From Streptomyces sp. NBC_00513 (GTDB lineage: Bacteria; Actinomycetota; Actinomycetes; Streptomycetales; Streptomycetaceae), in NCBI RefSeq assembly GCF_041431415.1, contig NZ_CP107845.1:1674001-1738000 (forward strand): a stretch of 64,000 bases of DNA, in the 5' to 3' direction. Positions 25,374 to 34,769 of the stretch are shown piece after piece. The translations under genes and the position numbers were made by a program. The stretch's first letter is position 1; each line of letters starts with the position of its first letter. The notes below the pieces were generated by a model that did no database searches, was not told the DNA's origin, and saw only the letters and a list, made by a program, of their open reading frames with translations.

Positions 25374-27104
25374 GTGAACCAGACGTACGCGCTGACCGCG
25401 GTCACCGTCGTCGTCCTGGTCACGGTGCTCGTCGGCGCGCTGGGCCTGCGGATATCCCGGACCACCTCCGATTTCTACGTCGCCTCCCGCACCGTGGGTC
25501 CCCGCCTGAACGCGGCGGCCATCAGCGGGGAGTACCTCTCCGCCGCCTCGTTCCTCGGCATCGCGGGGCTGGTGCTGCTCCAGGGGCCGCGGATGCTCTG
25601 GTATCCGGTCGGCTACACCGCCGGTTACCTGGTGTTGCTCGTGCTGGTGGCGGCCCCGTTGCGGCGCTCGGGGGCGTACACGCTGCCCGACTTCGCCGAG
25701 GCCCGGTTGGAGTCGCAGGTGGTGCGGCGGATCGCCGTGCTGTTCGTTCTCGGGGTCGGCTGGCTCTACCTGCTGCCCCAGTTGCAGGGTGCCGGGCTGA
25801 CGCTGGAGATCCTCACCGGGGCGCCGACCTGGGTCGGCGGGCTGGTCGTGGCCGGTGTGGTGACGGCGGCGGTGGGGGCCGGCGGGATGCGCAGCATCAC
25901 CTTCGTCCAGGCGTTCCAGTACTGGCTCAAACTCACCGCCCTGCTGGTGCCGGCCTTCTTCCTGATCGCTGCCTGGGCCGGGGACGGGGCCCCGCGCGCG
26001 GGCTTCGACGCGCCGGCGGTCTTCCGTGAGCACACCGCCGTGACGGTGGGCGAGGATCTGCGGATCGCGTTGGACGAGCCGTTGGCCGTGACGGTGACCG
26101 GTCGGGTGGACGGGCGCGCCGTCGAGGGCGAGTCGCTGGTCCTGGCCGCCGGGCAGCACTCGGTACGGTCCGGCACCCGACTGGAGTTCGCGCCGGACAG
26201 CCGGGTGCCCGACGCCCGCGCGGAGTCCGGCCCGGGCCCCGCCGGCTGGTCGGAGCCGCTGTCCGGGGAGCGGCGGGGACAGCAGCTGTACGCCACGTAC
26301 GGGCTGATCCTGGCGACCTTCCTCGGCACGATGGGCCTGCCGCACGTCGCGGTGCGGTTCTACACCAGCCCGGACGGGCGCACCGCCCGGCGCACCACCC
26401 TGGTGGTGCTGGGGCTGGTCGGGGTCTTCTACCTGCTGCCGCCGGTCTACGGGACCCTGGGCCGGATCTACACGCCCGAGCTGGCGTTGACGGGCGACGC
26501 CGACGCCGCGGTGCTGGTGCTGCCGGCGCGGATGGTGGGCGGGCTGCCCGGCGAGCTGCTGGGGGCGTTGTTGGCCGGGGGCGCGTTCGCGGCGTTCCTG
26601 TCGACGGCCTCGGGGCTGACCATGGCGGTGGCCGGGGTGCTGCACCAGGACGTGCTGCCCAGGCGCGGGGTGCGCAGCTTCCGGCTCGCGGTGGTGGTCG
26701 CGATGCTGGTGCCGCTGGTGGGCGCGGTGGCGGCGACGGCGGTACCGGTGGCGGACGCGGTGGGCCTGGCTTTCGCGGTGTCCGCGTCCTCCTTCTGCCC
26801 CCTGTTGGTACTGGGCATCTGGTGGCGCGGGCTGACCCCGCCGGGGGCGGTGGCCGGGCTGATCGCCGGGGGCGGGGCGGCGCTGGGCGCGGTGGTCGCG
26901 ACCCGCGGCGGGTTGGCGGCGCCGGGCTGGGCGCACACCCTGCTGGCCTGGCCGGCGGTGTGGTCGGTGCCGCTGGGCTTCCTGACGATGGTGGTGGTGT
27001 CGCTGGGTACGAGGTCCCGGATCCCGGCGGGTACCGCGGCGACGCTGGCCCGGCTGCACCTGCCGGAGGACGTGGCCGGGCACCGGGCCGGGGACGCGCG
27101 GTGA
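25374..27104 (+). CDS. Sodium:solute symporter, cation/acetate (ActP/MctC) type
   Basis: A 576-residue SSS-family (SLC5) transporter with about thirteen membrane helices. The ActP branch is indicated by DFYVASRTVGPRLNAAAISGEYLSAASFLGIAG (in pieces), ARLESQVVRRIAVLFV and the sodium-site segment FAAFLSTASGLTMAVAGVLHQDV. An insertion of about 90 residues between helices (around 210-300), rich in beta-type sequence, should lie outside the membrane. Known relatives import acetate, propionate or pyruvate. The GTG start follows GAAGGA. The stop overlaps the histidine kinase start as GTGA, so transporter and sensor are made together. Confidence 0.88.
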   Translation: MNQTYALTAVTVVVLVTVLVGALGLRISRTTSDFYVASRTVGPRLNAAAISGEYLSAASFLGIAGLVLLQGPRMLWYPVGYTAGYLVLLVLVAAPLRRSGAYTLPDFAEARLESQVVRRIAVLFVLGVGWLYLLPQLQGAGLTLEILTGAPTWVGGLVVAGVVTAAVGAGGMRSITFVQAFQYWLKLTALLVPAFFLIAAWAGDGAPRAGFDAPAVFREHTAVTVGEDLRIALDEPLAVTVTGRVDGRAVEGESLVLAAGQHSVRSGTRLEFAPDSRVPDARAESGPGPAGWSEPLSGERRGQQLYATYGLILATFLGTMGLPHVAVRFYTSPDGRTARRTTLVVLGLVGVFYLLPPVYGTLGRIYTPELALTGDADAAVLVLPARMVGGLPGELLGALLAGGAFAAFLSTASGLTMAVAGVLHQDVLPRRGVRSFRLAVVVAMLVPLVGAVAATAVPVADAVGLAFAVSASSFCPLLVLGIWWRGLTPPGAVAGLIAGGGAALGAVVATRGGLAAPGWAHTLLAWPAVWSVPLGFLTMVVVSLGTRSRIPAGTAATLARLHLPEDVAGHRAGDAR

Positions 27105-28363
27105 CGGGCACCCTGGGCGCGGTGGCGCTCGCGGCTCCGGCCCTGGCGGGCGCGGCGCTGCTGCTGGCGTCGGGTTGGGCCGGGGGGCGGTGGCACGCGC
27201 GGCGCGGTGACCGGGCGTCGGGGCTCGACCTCGGCACTCCCGTCGAGCGGGCCACCTTCCACACGCTGCACACCGCTTCGCTGGCCGCTCCCCCGCTGCG
27301 GGCCGGCCTGACCGAGGACGCCGCCCGAAAGGCCGCGAGGCGGCTGCGGTCGCTGCTCGGCACGGAGGCGCTGTGTCTGACCGACCGGGAGGCGGTGTTG
27401 GCCTGGGACGGTCCGGGCGCCGATCACCACGAGCGGCGGGCGATGGCCCGGGTGACGGCGATGCTGGAGTCGGGGCGGAGCGTGAGCCTGCGCACCGACT
27501 GCCGGCAGCCGGGTTGTCCGCTGAAGTGGGCGGTGTTCGCTCCGCTGACCGGCGAGGACGGGATGTCGGGCGCGCTCGTCGCGTACGGCTCGCGGGAGTC
27601 CGCGGTGCTGGTGCGGGCCGCGACGGAGGTCGCGCGCTGGGTTTCGGTCCAGCTGGAGCTGTCGGAGCTGGACCGGTCGCGCACCCGGCTGATGGAGGCG
27701 GAGATCAAGGCGTTGCGGGCGCAGATCTCCCCGCACTTCATCTTCAACTCCCTGGCCGCCATCGCCTCGTTCGTCCGGACCGATCCGGAGCGCGCGCGGG
27801 ACCTGCTGCTGGAGTTCGCGGACTTCACCCGCTACTCGTTCCGTCGGCACGGCGACTTCACCACGCTGGCCGAGGAGTTGCGTTCCATCGAGCAGTACCT
27901 GGCCCTGGCGGGGGCCCGGTTCGGCGACCGGTTGAAGGTGACGCTGCGGGTGGCTCCGGAGGTGCTGCCGGTGGCGCTGCCCTTCCTGTGTCTGCAACCG
28001 CTGGTGGAGAACGCGGTCAAGCACGGGCTGGAGGACTCCACCGAGGAGTGTCGGATCACCATCGCGGCCCGGGACGAGGGCTCGGAGGCCGTACTGACCA
28101 TCGAGGACAACGGGGTCGGGATGGATCCGGCGCTGCTGCGGCGCATCCTGGCCGGGGAGCGGACCGGCTCCTCCTCGGGCGTCGGCCTGCCCAACGTCGA
28201 CGAGCGGATGCGGCAGGTGTACGGGGACGAGTACGGGCTCGTCATCGAGACCGGCGTGGGCGCCGGCATGAAGATCACCGTGCGGATCCCCAAGTACCGG
28301 GCGGGTGTGCACTCGTCGGCGCCCGGTGAACCCGGTCCGCCGCCGGGCCGGCACCGGCACTGA
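27101..28363 (+). CDS. LytS-like sensor histidine kinase
   Basis: A 420-residue kinase with one N-terminal membrane helix (about 4-24) and a GAF-like domain (about 65-190) with two Cys in CRQPGCPLKW. The LytS-type dimerisation/phosphoacceptor is QISPHFIFNSLAAI (His in SPHF), and the HATPase has LVENAVKHGLE and EDNGVGMD with GSSSGVGLPNVDERM. It lacks the multi-helix 5TM-LYT input domain of classic LytS/BtsS, so input may come from the overlapping symporter gene product or from the GAF domain. The partner regulator is the LytTR protein at 23926-24774. Confidence 0.9.
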   Translation: MTGTLGAVALAAPALAGAALLLASGWAGGRWHARRGDRASGLDLGTPVERATFHTLHTASLAAPPLRAGLTEDAARKAARRLRSLLGTEALCLTDREAVLAWDGPGADHHERRAMARVTAMLESGRSVSLRTDCRQPGCPLKWAVFAPLTGEDGMSGALVAYGSRESAVLVRAATEVARWVSVQLELSELDRSRTRLMEAEIKALRAQISPHFIFNSLAAIASFVRTDPERARDLLLEFADFTRYSFRRHGDFTTLAEELRSIEQYLALAGARFGDRLKVTLRVAPEVLPVALPFLCLQPLVENAVKHGLEDSTEECRITIAARDEGSEAVLTIEDNGVGMDPALLRRILAGERTGSSSGVGLPNVDERMRQVYGDEYGLVIETGVGAGMKITVRIPKYRAGVHSSAPGEPGPPPGRHRH

Positions 28364-28402
28364 CCCGCCTCCGGCGGCTCCGACTCGGGCGCGGCGCGAC
28401 CG

Positions 28403-29332
28403 TCAGAGGGCGGCGCGTACCGCGTCGAGGATCTCCCGGGCGCCCTCGTCGATCAATTCACCGGCCAGGGCGGCGCCGATCTTCTCGGGCGCGTCCGCGG
28501 GTCCGGTGAGGGTTCCCGACACCCTGCGGCGGCCGTCGAGGGAGGTGACCTGGGCGTGGAGGGTGAGGGTGCCGTCGGGTGCGGTGCGCGCGTGGGCTCC
28601 CACGGGAACGCTGCACCCGCCGTGCAGTTCCGCGAGCAGGGCGCGCTCCGCGCGCACCTGGGCCTCGGTGTCGGGGTCGCCGACGATGGAGAGGATCTCG
28701 CGCAGCGCGTCGGACTCCTCGCGGACCTGGATGCCGAGCGCGCCTTGTCCGGGCGACGGGGGAAAGTCCCGGAGCGGGAGGAACTCCCCCACGGCGTCGG
28801 CCAGTCCGAGCCGGTGCAGACCGGCGGCCGCGAGGACCACCGCGTCGAGCCCCTCCGTCTGGATCTTGCGGAGCCTCGGCGGCACGTTCCCTCGGATCGG
28901 TACGACGTCGAGGTCGGGTCGGACGGCGAGGAGTTGGGCCTTGCGCCGGGCGGACCCGGTGCCCACGCGGGCCCCCTCGCGCAGTCCGGCGAGCGTGGAT
29001 CCGCAGAGCGCGTCGCGCACGTCCTCGCGGACCGGTGGCGCGAGCAGTGTCAGGCCGGCCGGGTTCTCGGTGGGCAGGTCCTTGAGCGAGTGCACGACGA
29101 CGTCCACGTCGCCGCGGACGAGCGCCGCCTCCTGTTCGCTGCTGAACGCCGAGCCGCCGCTGACGGCCGAGACATCGGCCAGGAGCGAGCGACGGTCCCG
29201 GTCCCCGCCTTCGAGGATCACCCGGTGGGTGAACGCCACGTCGGGGAACCGTTCGCGCAGCGGGGCGAGGAACTCGCGGACCTGGGTCCTGGCCAGATTG
29301 CTCGCGCGCGAGCCGACGAGATACGTGGTCAC
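28403..29332 (-). CDS. hemC: Porphobilinogen deaminase (second-copy type)
   Basis: A 309-residue hydroxymethylbilane synthase that joins four porphobilinogen units. Essential features are intact: VGSRASNLARTQ at the start, VVHSLKDLPT with the catalytic Asp, GTGSARRKAQL, RGNVPPRLRKI for cofactor/substrate binding, GQGALGIQ, and Cys in LHGGCSVPVGA for the dipyrromethane cofactor. The start GTG is chosen by homology. No hemA, hemB or hemD neighbours are present, unlike the main Streptomyces haem locus, so this is probably the paralogous hemC2. Whether it serves haem, cobalamin or a specialised tetrapyrrole is not visible. Confidence 0.9.
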   Translation of the reverse strand: MTTYLVGSRASNLARTQVREFLAPLRERFPDVAFTHRVILEGGDRDRRSLLADVSAVSGGSAFSSEQEAALVRGDVDVVVHSLKDLPTENPAGLTLLAPPVREDVRDALCGSTLAGLREGARVGTGSARRKAQLLAVRPDLDVVPIRGNVPPRLRKIQTEGLDAVVLAAAGLHRLGLADAVGEFLPLRDFPPSPGQGALGIQVREESDALREILSIVGDPDTEAQVRAERALLAELHGGCSVPVGAHARTAPDGTLTLHAQVTSLDGRRRVSGTLTGPADAPEKIGAALAGELIDEGAREILDAVRAAL

Positions 29333-29452
29333 AGAAGAGCCTCTCGGATCCTGACGGGGTGTCACCAGGCTACGAGGGGCGGGGCGGTGGTGATGCAGAC
29401 AGCCGGTCGGGAAGGTCACAGCGACTCCCGTCGCCCCGGGCCGCACGGACGC

Positions 29453-29496
29453 CCGCGGCCCCGGGCCGCCCGGAGGGGGCGGGCCCGGGGCCGCGG
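29453..29496 (-). terminator. Terminator downstream of guaB1
   Basis: CCGCGGCCCCGGGCC (29453-29467) and GGCCCGGGGCCGCGG (29482-29496) form a perfect 15-base stem with a 14-base loop, 27 bases after the guaB1-type stop. It separates guaB1 from hemC on the same strand. The rest of the 190-base gap should hold the hemC promoter. Confidence 0.85.
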
Positions 29497-29523
29497 AAAG
29501 GACGCGCCGGTCGGGCGGGTGGG

Positions 29524-31034
<1,511 letters not shown>

Positions 31035-31111
31035 ACTTCATTCTCCCATGTCCTGCTGTTCGTGCCGCCCGGGTCGATCGTCCAGGACATACCGGGCCGG
31101 GTGGTTCTTTC

Positions 31112-32323
31112 CTACGGGACGTTGGTCCCGAACCGGGCGGGCCGGGGCGTCCGGGCTGGGGCTTCGAGACCTGCGATCGGGGACGGTCCGCGGTCCGCCG
31201 GGCGCCGGTGGACGGGCCCTCGGCGCTCGGCGAGCGGGAACAGCGATCCGCCGTGCCGGACCGCCGTGAACTCGGCGGCGATGGCCAGGGCGGTCTCCTC
31301 GGGCGTTCCCCCGCCGAGGTCCAGGCCGATCGGTGAGCGCAATCGGGCCAGGGCGGCTTCCGTCACCCCCTCCTCCCGCAGCCGTCCGGCCCGCTCGGTG
31401 TGGGTGCGCCGGGACCCCATGGCTCCCACGTAGGCCAAGGGCAGCCCGAGGGCCAGGGCGAGCAGCGGGACGTCGAACTTGGCGTCGTGGGTCAGTACGC
31501 AGACCGCCGTACGGGCGTCCAGGCGCCCGGCCTCCCATTCCGCGGCGAGGTGCCGGTGCGGCCAGTCGACGATCACCTCGTCGGCGTCCGGGAAGCGGGC
31601 CCGCGTGGTGAAGACGGGCCGGGCGTCGCAGACGGTGACCCGGTGCCCGAGGAAGGCACCGATCCGCGCCAGGGCGGCGGCGAAGTCGATGGCCCCGTAG
31701 ACGATCAGCCGGGGGCGTTCGGCGGCCGATTCGACGAGCAGGGTCAGCGGCTCTCCGCACAGCCCGCCGGCCGTCCCGAGCTCCGCGGTGCCGGTCCGCC
31801 CGGCCAGCAGGAGGGCCCGGACCCGCCGCGCGGCGCTCTCGTCGAGGGCCGGGGCGCCGCCGAGGCAGCCCTGGTAGGAACCGTCGGCGTGGACGGCCAG
31901 CGCCCGACCGAGCTGTTCCGGCGGCCCGGCCACCACCCTGGCCAGCGCGGCCCGCGCCCCGCCGACGGCGGCGTCGAGGACCGTGCGCAGGACGGGGCGC
32001 AGGGGGTCCTGTCCGCGCACCGGGGTGACGAGCACGTCCAGGACTCCACCGCAGGTCAGGCCGATCGCGAAGGCGTCGTCGTCGCTGTAGCCGAAGCGGT
32101 GCACGCCGCCTTCGCCGGAGGTGATCGCGTCGAGGCACAGTGCGTGCACGGCGGATTCCACGCAGCCGCCGGAGAGGGAGCCGAGGGCGGTGCCGGCGGC
32201 GTCCACGGCCAGTGAGGCGCCCGGTCCGCGCGGCGCGCTGCCGCTGACGGCGACCACGGTGGCCAGGGCGAACTCCCGCCGCTCGGCACACCACGCGCGT
32301 AGTTCCGCGGCGATGTCGAGCAT
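31112..32323 (-). CDS. XdhC/CoxI-family molybdenum hydroxylase maturation factor
   Basis: A 403-residue protein. The N-terminal XdhC domain is marked by SGSAPRGPGASL and GSLSGGCVESAVH, with Cys in the latter that handles the molybdenum ligand. The C-terminal Rossmann domain is marked by RLIVYGAIDFAAALARIGAF, YVGAMGSRRTH and LGGGTPEETALAIAAE. XdhC proteins bind molybdenum cofactor, aid its sulfuration and deliver it to xanthine-dehydrogenase-type enzymes. The client is presumably the three-subunit enzyme 5 kb upstream in the same directon. The ATG shares a base with the stop of the transposase-like gene (TGATG). Confidence 0.9.
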   Translation of the reverse strand: MLDIAAELRAWCAERREFALATVVAVSGSAPRGPGASLAVDAAGTALGSLSGGCVESAVHALCLDAITSGEGGVHRFGYSDDDAFAIGLTCGGVLDVLVTPVRGQDPLRPVLRTVLDAAVGGARAALARVVAGPPEQLGRALAVHADGSYQGCLGGAPALDESAARRVRALLLAGRTGTAELGTAGGLCGEPLTLLVESAAERPRLIVYGAIDFAAALARIGAFLGHRVTVCDARPVFTTRARFPDADEVIVDWPHRHLAAEWEAGRLDARTAVCVLTHDAKFDVPLLALALGLPLAYVGAMGSRRTHTERAGRLREEGVTEAALARLRSPIGLDLGGGTPEETALAIAAEFTAVRHGGSLFPLAERRGPVHRRPADRGPSPIAGLEAPARTPRPARFGTNVP

Positions 32324-33612
32324 CAGCGGATGTACTCGCGTCTTGTGGTCTGCCCGGGGATGAGGGGGCGCGGCGGCAGTACGGCGGGAGGCCGGCCGGG
32401 GGTCCTCGGCGGCCCCGGGTAGGGCAGGGGGGTGTGCGGTTCGGGGGCCCGGCCGGTGGCGCAGCCGAGCAGCTGTGCGGCGTGGGCGACGCTCGCGAGG
32501 GTGGCGTGGTGGTGCCAGCCCCGGAAGGAGCGGCCCTCGAAGTCGCGGATGCCGACGGGTTCGCAGGTCTCGGCGAAGTCCAGGGAGACCCGGTCGGTGA
32601 GTTTGGCGAGCAGGAAGAGCTGGGCGAGCGGCCGGTCCCCGATGTTCGTGATCCAGAACTCGGACGGCAGCAGGGCGGCTTCCGTCCAGGCTCCCACGAG
32701 CAGCAGTGGGGTGGGCGGGGCCGGCGGCGGCCGGTCCTCGGCGACGCCGGCGAGGATGGCGGCGGAGGTCAGCAGGGTCACCGCCCCCTCGGTGCGGCCG
32801 TGCCGGGTCCATTCCACGACGCGCCGCTGGGAGCGCAGCGAGTCGATGAGTTCGCGGGCGGGCGCGGTGTGCGGTCCGGGTTTGTGGCGGCCCGCGCCGC
32901 CGAAGGAGACGGGCAGCGACCCGTCGACCTTGAAGACGAACGGGATGTCCTGGAGGGCGAAGGACTCGACGCAGTAGGGCAGTTCGGCGTTGGACACCTC
33001 CATCACCACGGGGCGGCGCTGGAGTTGCCAGGTGGCGGCCATGCGCTGGACGGCGTGTACGGCGTCCTGTGCGGGGGTGAGAGAGCGTGCGGTGTCCGGG
33101 ATGCCCGCCCGTGTGCGGCGCAGCAGTTCACTGGTCCAGGGCCCGGGGAGGGTGAGGGTCCATTCGACGGGGAAGCTTGCTTCGCTGGAGGCGAGCCAGA
33201 TCCCGCCGGCCTGCTGACAGTTGGCGGTGCGGCCCAGTTGGGGGACGAACTGGCGGCCGACGCCCACGGAGGCGTCGCCGGCCTTCTCGATGACCATGGG
33301 CTGGACCACCCAGGCCAGGGGGCGCTGGGCGGTCCGTTCGAGGTGCTGTGCGAGGGACCGTCTGACGGGGGTCCAGTCCCACGGTGATTTGCTGATGAAC
33401 TGCTGGAGACTTTGTTCGACGGAACTGGCCCCGGTTCCGGCGATGTTACGGATTGTTTTCTTCCCGGTGGTCCGCACCAGTCCATTCAGATAAACGCGGG
33501 CCCAGTTTCGCTGGTCCCGCCGGGGTAATGACTCGAAGAAGAGCGAGATCAGTACGTCGATCAAATCGGAGATTTCCTTCGTGGAATCCTCCGGCAGGAC
33601 TACGCGAGCCAT
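32323..33612 (-). CDS. IS701-like DDE transposase relative, apparently catalytically dead (domesticated)
   Basis: A 429-residue protein with the overall IS701 transposase layout. An N-terminal region (FFESLPRRDQRNWARVYL) is followed by a segment aligned to the first catalytic block, reading WVVQPMVIEKAG..SVGVGRQF where active IS701 enzymes have a DDTGF-type motif before KKG. The next block reads VVMEVSNAEL where an ADxxYG motif is expected. The ending GWHHHATLASVAHAAQLL is IS701-like. The first Asp appears lost and the second replaced. No terminal inverted repeats or target duplications were found at its edges. It has a normal GGGGAGG ribosome site and overlaps xdhC by one base, suggesting a maintained cellular gene, perhaps regulatory. 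Confidence 0.75.
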   Translation of the reverse strand: MARVVLPEDSTKEISDLIDVLISLFFESLPRRDQRNWARVYLNGLVRTTGKKTIRNIAGTGASSVEQSLQQFISKSPWDWTPVRRSLAQHLERTAQRPLAWVVQPMVIEKAGDASVGVGRQFVPQLGRTANCQQAGGIWLASSEASFPVEWTLTLPGPWTSELLRRTRAGIPDTARSLTPAQDAVHAVQRMAATWQLQRRPVVMEVSNAELPYCVESFALQDIPFVFKVDGSLPVSFGGAGRHKPGPHTAPARELIDSLRSQRRVVEWTRHGRTEGAVTLLTSAAILAGVAEDRPPPAPPTPLLLVGAWTEAALLPSEFWITNIGDRPLAQLFLLAKLTDRVSLDFAETCEPVGIRDFEGRSFRGWHHHATLASVAHAAQLLGCATGRAPEPHTPLPYPGPPRTPGRPPAVLPPRPLIPGQTTRREYIR

Positions 33613-33684
33613 CTGGGCCTCCCCCGCGACCAGCTAGATCCAATACCCTACTTGACCGCGAAGAACGGCCGTAGGCCGAGACGG

Positions 33685-34332
33685 CTACTTCCTGAGGTCG
33701 CCGGCGGTTTCGAGCCGCTCTTCCTCTACCACGAGCGGGATGGGGATCTGGTTCGCCGCGTAGTAGAGCGCGATCAGGAAGTGTGCGACAAGAGTGAGTG
33801 GTGCGGAGTAGAACGACAAGAGCACTGTGAGGGGATACGCGATCGCGCCGAGGCCGAACCGCATCCGGGTCGCCCGCGCGCCCTCCTTGTCCACGCGTTC
33901 GTGGAACAGGTGGCCGACCCGTGTGACATACCACCAGAAGGCCAGGAAGGCCAAGGCGTAGAGCACGGTGATGGAACTGTAGAGGACTGCTGCGGCGTTG
34001 GCCGAACCGCCTTCCTCGACGAGGTGTTCGGCGAGCACGGTGGTGGTGTAGGGGATCACCGACACCACCATCAGCACCAGGAGGTTCAGGAACAACAGCG
34101 GTCGGTCGACGCGCTTGAGGTGACTGAAGATCGTGTGGTGGTTGACCCACATGACGCCGATGATCAGGAAACTCACCACGTATGCGGCGTAGTGCGGCCA
34201 CTGCTCCCCGACACCGTGCCAGAAGTCGCTTCCGGTTTCCTCCGGAACCTTTAGTTCCAGAACAAGGATCGTGATGACGATGGCGAATACGCCGTCACTG
34301 AATGCCTCGACCCGCGCGGTTTCGCGTTCCAT
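33685..34332 (-). CDS. TMEM175-family potassium channel-like membrane protein (DUF1211)
   Basis: A 215-residue membrane protein with six hydrophobic segments. The signature RVEAFSDGVFAIVITILVLE at the N-terminus carries the FSD motif of bacterial TMEM175 channels. WPHYAAYVVSFLIIGVMWVNHH is the second conserved block. Bacterial TMEM175 proteins form tetrameric potassium-selective channels of low selectivity. The ATG follows AGGGGAGGT. A strong hairpin separates it from the gene upstream, so it may start its own transcript with the transposase-like and xdhC genes. Confidence 0.88.
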   Translation of the reverse strand: MERETARVEAFSDGVFAIVITILVLELKVPEETGSDFWHGVGEQWPHYAAYVVSFLIIGVMWVNHHTIFSHLKRVDRPLLFLNLLVLMVVSVIPYTTTVLAEHLVEEGGSANAAAVLYSSITVLYALAFLAFWWYVTRVGHLFHERVDKEGARATRMRFGLGAIAYPLTVLLSFYSAPLTLVAHFLIALYYAANQIPIPLVVEEERLETAGDLRK

Positions 34333-34361
34333 GACCTCCCCTTTGCCATTCGGTCGAACAT

Positions 34362-34391
34362 GCGGAGAGGGCGCCGTCGCGCCCTCCCCGC
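34362..34391 (-). terminator. Hairpin terminator within the long minus-strand gene array
   Basis: GCGGAGAGGGCGC (34362-34374) pairs with GCGCCCTCCCCGC (34379-34391) with one mismatch and a CGTC loop, between the NTF2-like gene and the TMEM175-like gene. It probably ends or weakens the upstream operon. Confidence 0.75.
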
Positions 34392-34414
34392 ACACGCTAC
34401 CCAGATATTCGGGT

Positions 34415-34756
34415 TCAGCCGCCGAATCCGGCGGTCTGGCGCCAGATCCGGCCATCGCGGACCACGAGTGTCCCGAAAGCGTGCTCCGGTTCGCCGTCGA
34501 GGCTCATGATCGCCCGGTAGAAGATGGTGTCCTCGGTCTCGATGTACTCCTGGAGTTCGACCAGGGTGGGCTTGAGGGTGAGATAGCCGGTGAGCGCCTC
34601 CCGAACGGCCTCGATGCCCACCGCGGTCGCCTCGAAGCGCAACAGGGCCGCGTCGTCGGTGTAGTTCTTCATCACCGCTTCGATGTCCAGGGCGGCCAGC
34701 GCCTCCATCTGGCGGACGAAGACCGGGTGCAGTGTGGCGATGTCGTACTTGGGCAT
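34415..34756 (-). CDS. NTF2/SnoaL-like small protein
   Basis: A 113-residue alpha+beta cone-fold protein starting MPKYDIATLHPVFVRQMEAL, with the typical helix then VMKNYTDDAALLRFEATAVGIEAVREAL and the C-terminal sheet FGTLVVRDGRIWRQTAGFGG (in pieces). Such proteins are cyclases, isomerases or ligand-binding modules; no catalytic acid could be assigned. It lies 13 bases after the histidine kinase gene and is the last gene before the hairpin. Confidence 0.78.
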   Translation of the reverse strand: MPKYDIATLHPVFVRQMEALAALDIEAVMKNYTDDAALLRFEATAVGIEAVREALTGYLTLKPTLVELQEYIETEDTIFYRAIMSLDGEPEHAFGTLVVRDGRIWRQTAGFGG

Positions 34757-34769
34757 GTTCGACTCCGTT

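Noticed and set aside
32323..33612. Complete insertion sequence
   Set aside because: Only the transposase-like ORF is present; no terminal inverted repeats or target-site duplication were found, and catalytic acids seem lost.
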